Below are positions 63,662-64,000 of a stretch of DNA of 64,000 bases, piece by piece. A model generated the notes under the pieces. The model was not told the origin of the DNA, searched no databases, and saw nothing but the letters and a program-made list of their open reading frames with translations. The stretch lies in NCBI RefSeq assembly GCF_029024945.1, contig NZ_CP118976.1, forward strand, positions 2,693,984-2,757,983. The letters are read 5' to 3'. The position numbers were made by a program, and so were the translations under genes. Positions within the stretch are counted from its first letter, which is position 1. Every line of letters begins with the position of its first letter. The DNA is from Staphylococcus succinus (GTDB taxonomy: Bacteria > Bacillota > Bacilli > Staphylococcales > Staphylococcaceae).

Positions 63662-63946
63662 TTATCCACTTATACACATATAGAACGTTCGATTTTGTGG
63701 ATAATTTTCACACTATTCACAACTTCTCCTACGATTTAACAACATATGCACACCCATTTGACAGAGGTCTATGTTAAAAAGTATAATTGTGTGGATAAGT
63801 CATGTAATTGTTGATACATAAAGGGTTTGATTTATTAAATTATATACAAAAGTCCTGTGCATAATTCATAGTACTGTATGAGTTATCCACTGACTGTGTG
63901 TAACTTGTGGATAATTATCAACAGGCTGTGATTCTATTTATCCACT
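63662..63946. other. oriC DnaA-box cluster (left part of the origin)
   Basis: Three perfect TGTGGATAA boxes (63696, 63790, 63906) and three TTATCCACT boxes with one mismatch (63662, 63883, 63938) lie in AT-rich DNA; a further TGTGCATAA at 63856 is weaker. The position right of rpmH and the absence of any gene in 63271-64000 identify the rpmH-dnaA intergenic part of the origin. DnaA would bind here both to start replication and to regulate its own gene. Confidence 0.9.
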
Positions 63947-64000
63947 GCTGTTATTTTTGTGTATAACTATTAAAATTTACAAAATATGGAGTTTGTTAAT

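Overview
The window is chromosomal DNA from a low-GC Firmicute, almost certainly a coagulase-negative-type Staphylococcus. The right end carries the classical origin-proximal block on the minus strand: rpmH, rnpA, mnmE, mnmG, rsmG and noc. Beyond rpmH lies an AT-rich stretch with six DnaA boxes (63662-63946), so this is the left flank of oriC and dnaA should start just past the window. IsaB-like and NDxxF lipoprotein genes also point to Staphylococcus. The species cannot be fixed from the sequence alone. I see no tRNA, rRNA, CRISPR array, prophage or intact insertion sequence.

Layout. 1-5.6 kb: the tail of an oxidoreductase, a DJ-1/PfpI protein, an amidohydrolase and small stress or membrane proteins. 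5.6-11 kb: an orphan ATP-grasp enzyme, a two-gene sirtuin operon, a stand-alone FabF-type ketosynthase and a universal stress protein. 11.4-14.4 kb: a tctCBA tricarboxylate uptake operon behind a perfect cre box. 14.7-17.8 kb: an ABC exporter with three small membrane proteins, divergent from a lipoprotein. 17.8-20 kb: a dinucleotide-binding oxidoreductase, a broken HxlR regulator and a PhzF enzyme. 20-26.4 kb: a seven-gene sugar-acid operon (TIM-barrel isomerase, 82-residue unknown, permease, KDG kinase, hexulose-phosphate synthase and isomerase homologues, KDPG aldolase) divergent from a LacI regulator, with two operators and a cre-like box between them. 26.8-32.8 kb: cold-shock protein, aldo/keto reductase, IsaB-like antigen, DUF805 and ASCH proteins, an epoxide-hydrolase-like enzyme. 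32.8-44.7 kb: two Rrf2 regulator/oxidoreductase pairs, a FabH paralogue, an old-yellow-enzyme operon, alpha/beta hydrolases, an Lrp regulator, an isochorismatase and a PhzF protein. 45-52.7 kb: GNAT, chromate transporter, a second hxlAB pair with hxlR, a CynX-type MFS carrier and two SDRs. 54-57 kb: aldo/keto reductase and CstA. 57.2-57.6 kb: a tandem repeat array next to noc.

The left 57 kb is accessory metabolism and detoxification: redox enzymes, hydrolases, sugar-acid use and one-carbon handling, mostly single genes or short operons each with a local regulator. Regulator decay recurs: HxlR, MocR/PdxR, TetR and XRE remnants sit beside intact enzyme genes, and one deletion scar fuses the tails of a former divergent MocR-PhzF pair. 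The points most worth following are the SirTM-like sirtuin with a cysteine-free sirtuin-like partner, the hybrid KDG/hexulose-phosphate operon, the tandem repeats at noc, and several very regular operator palindromes.
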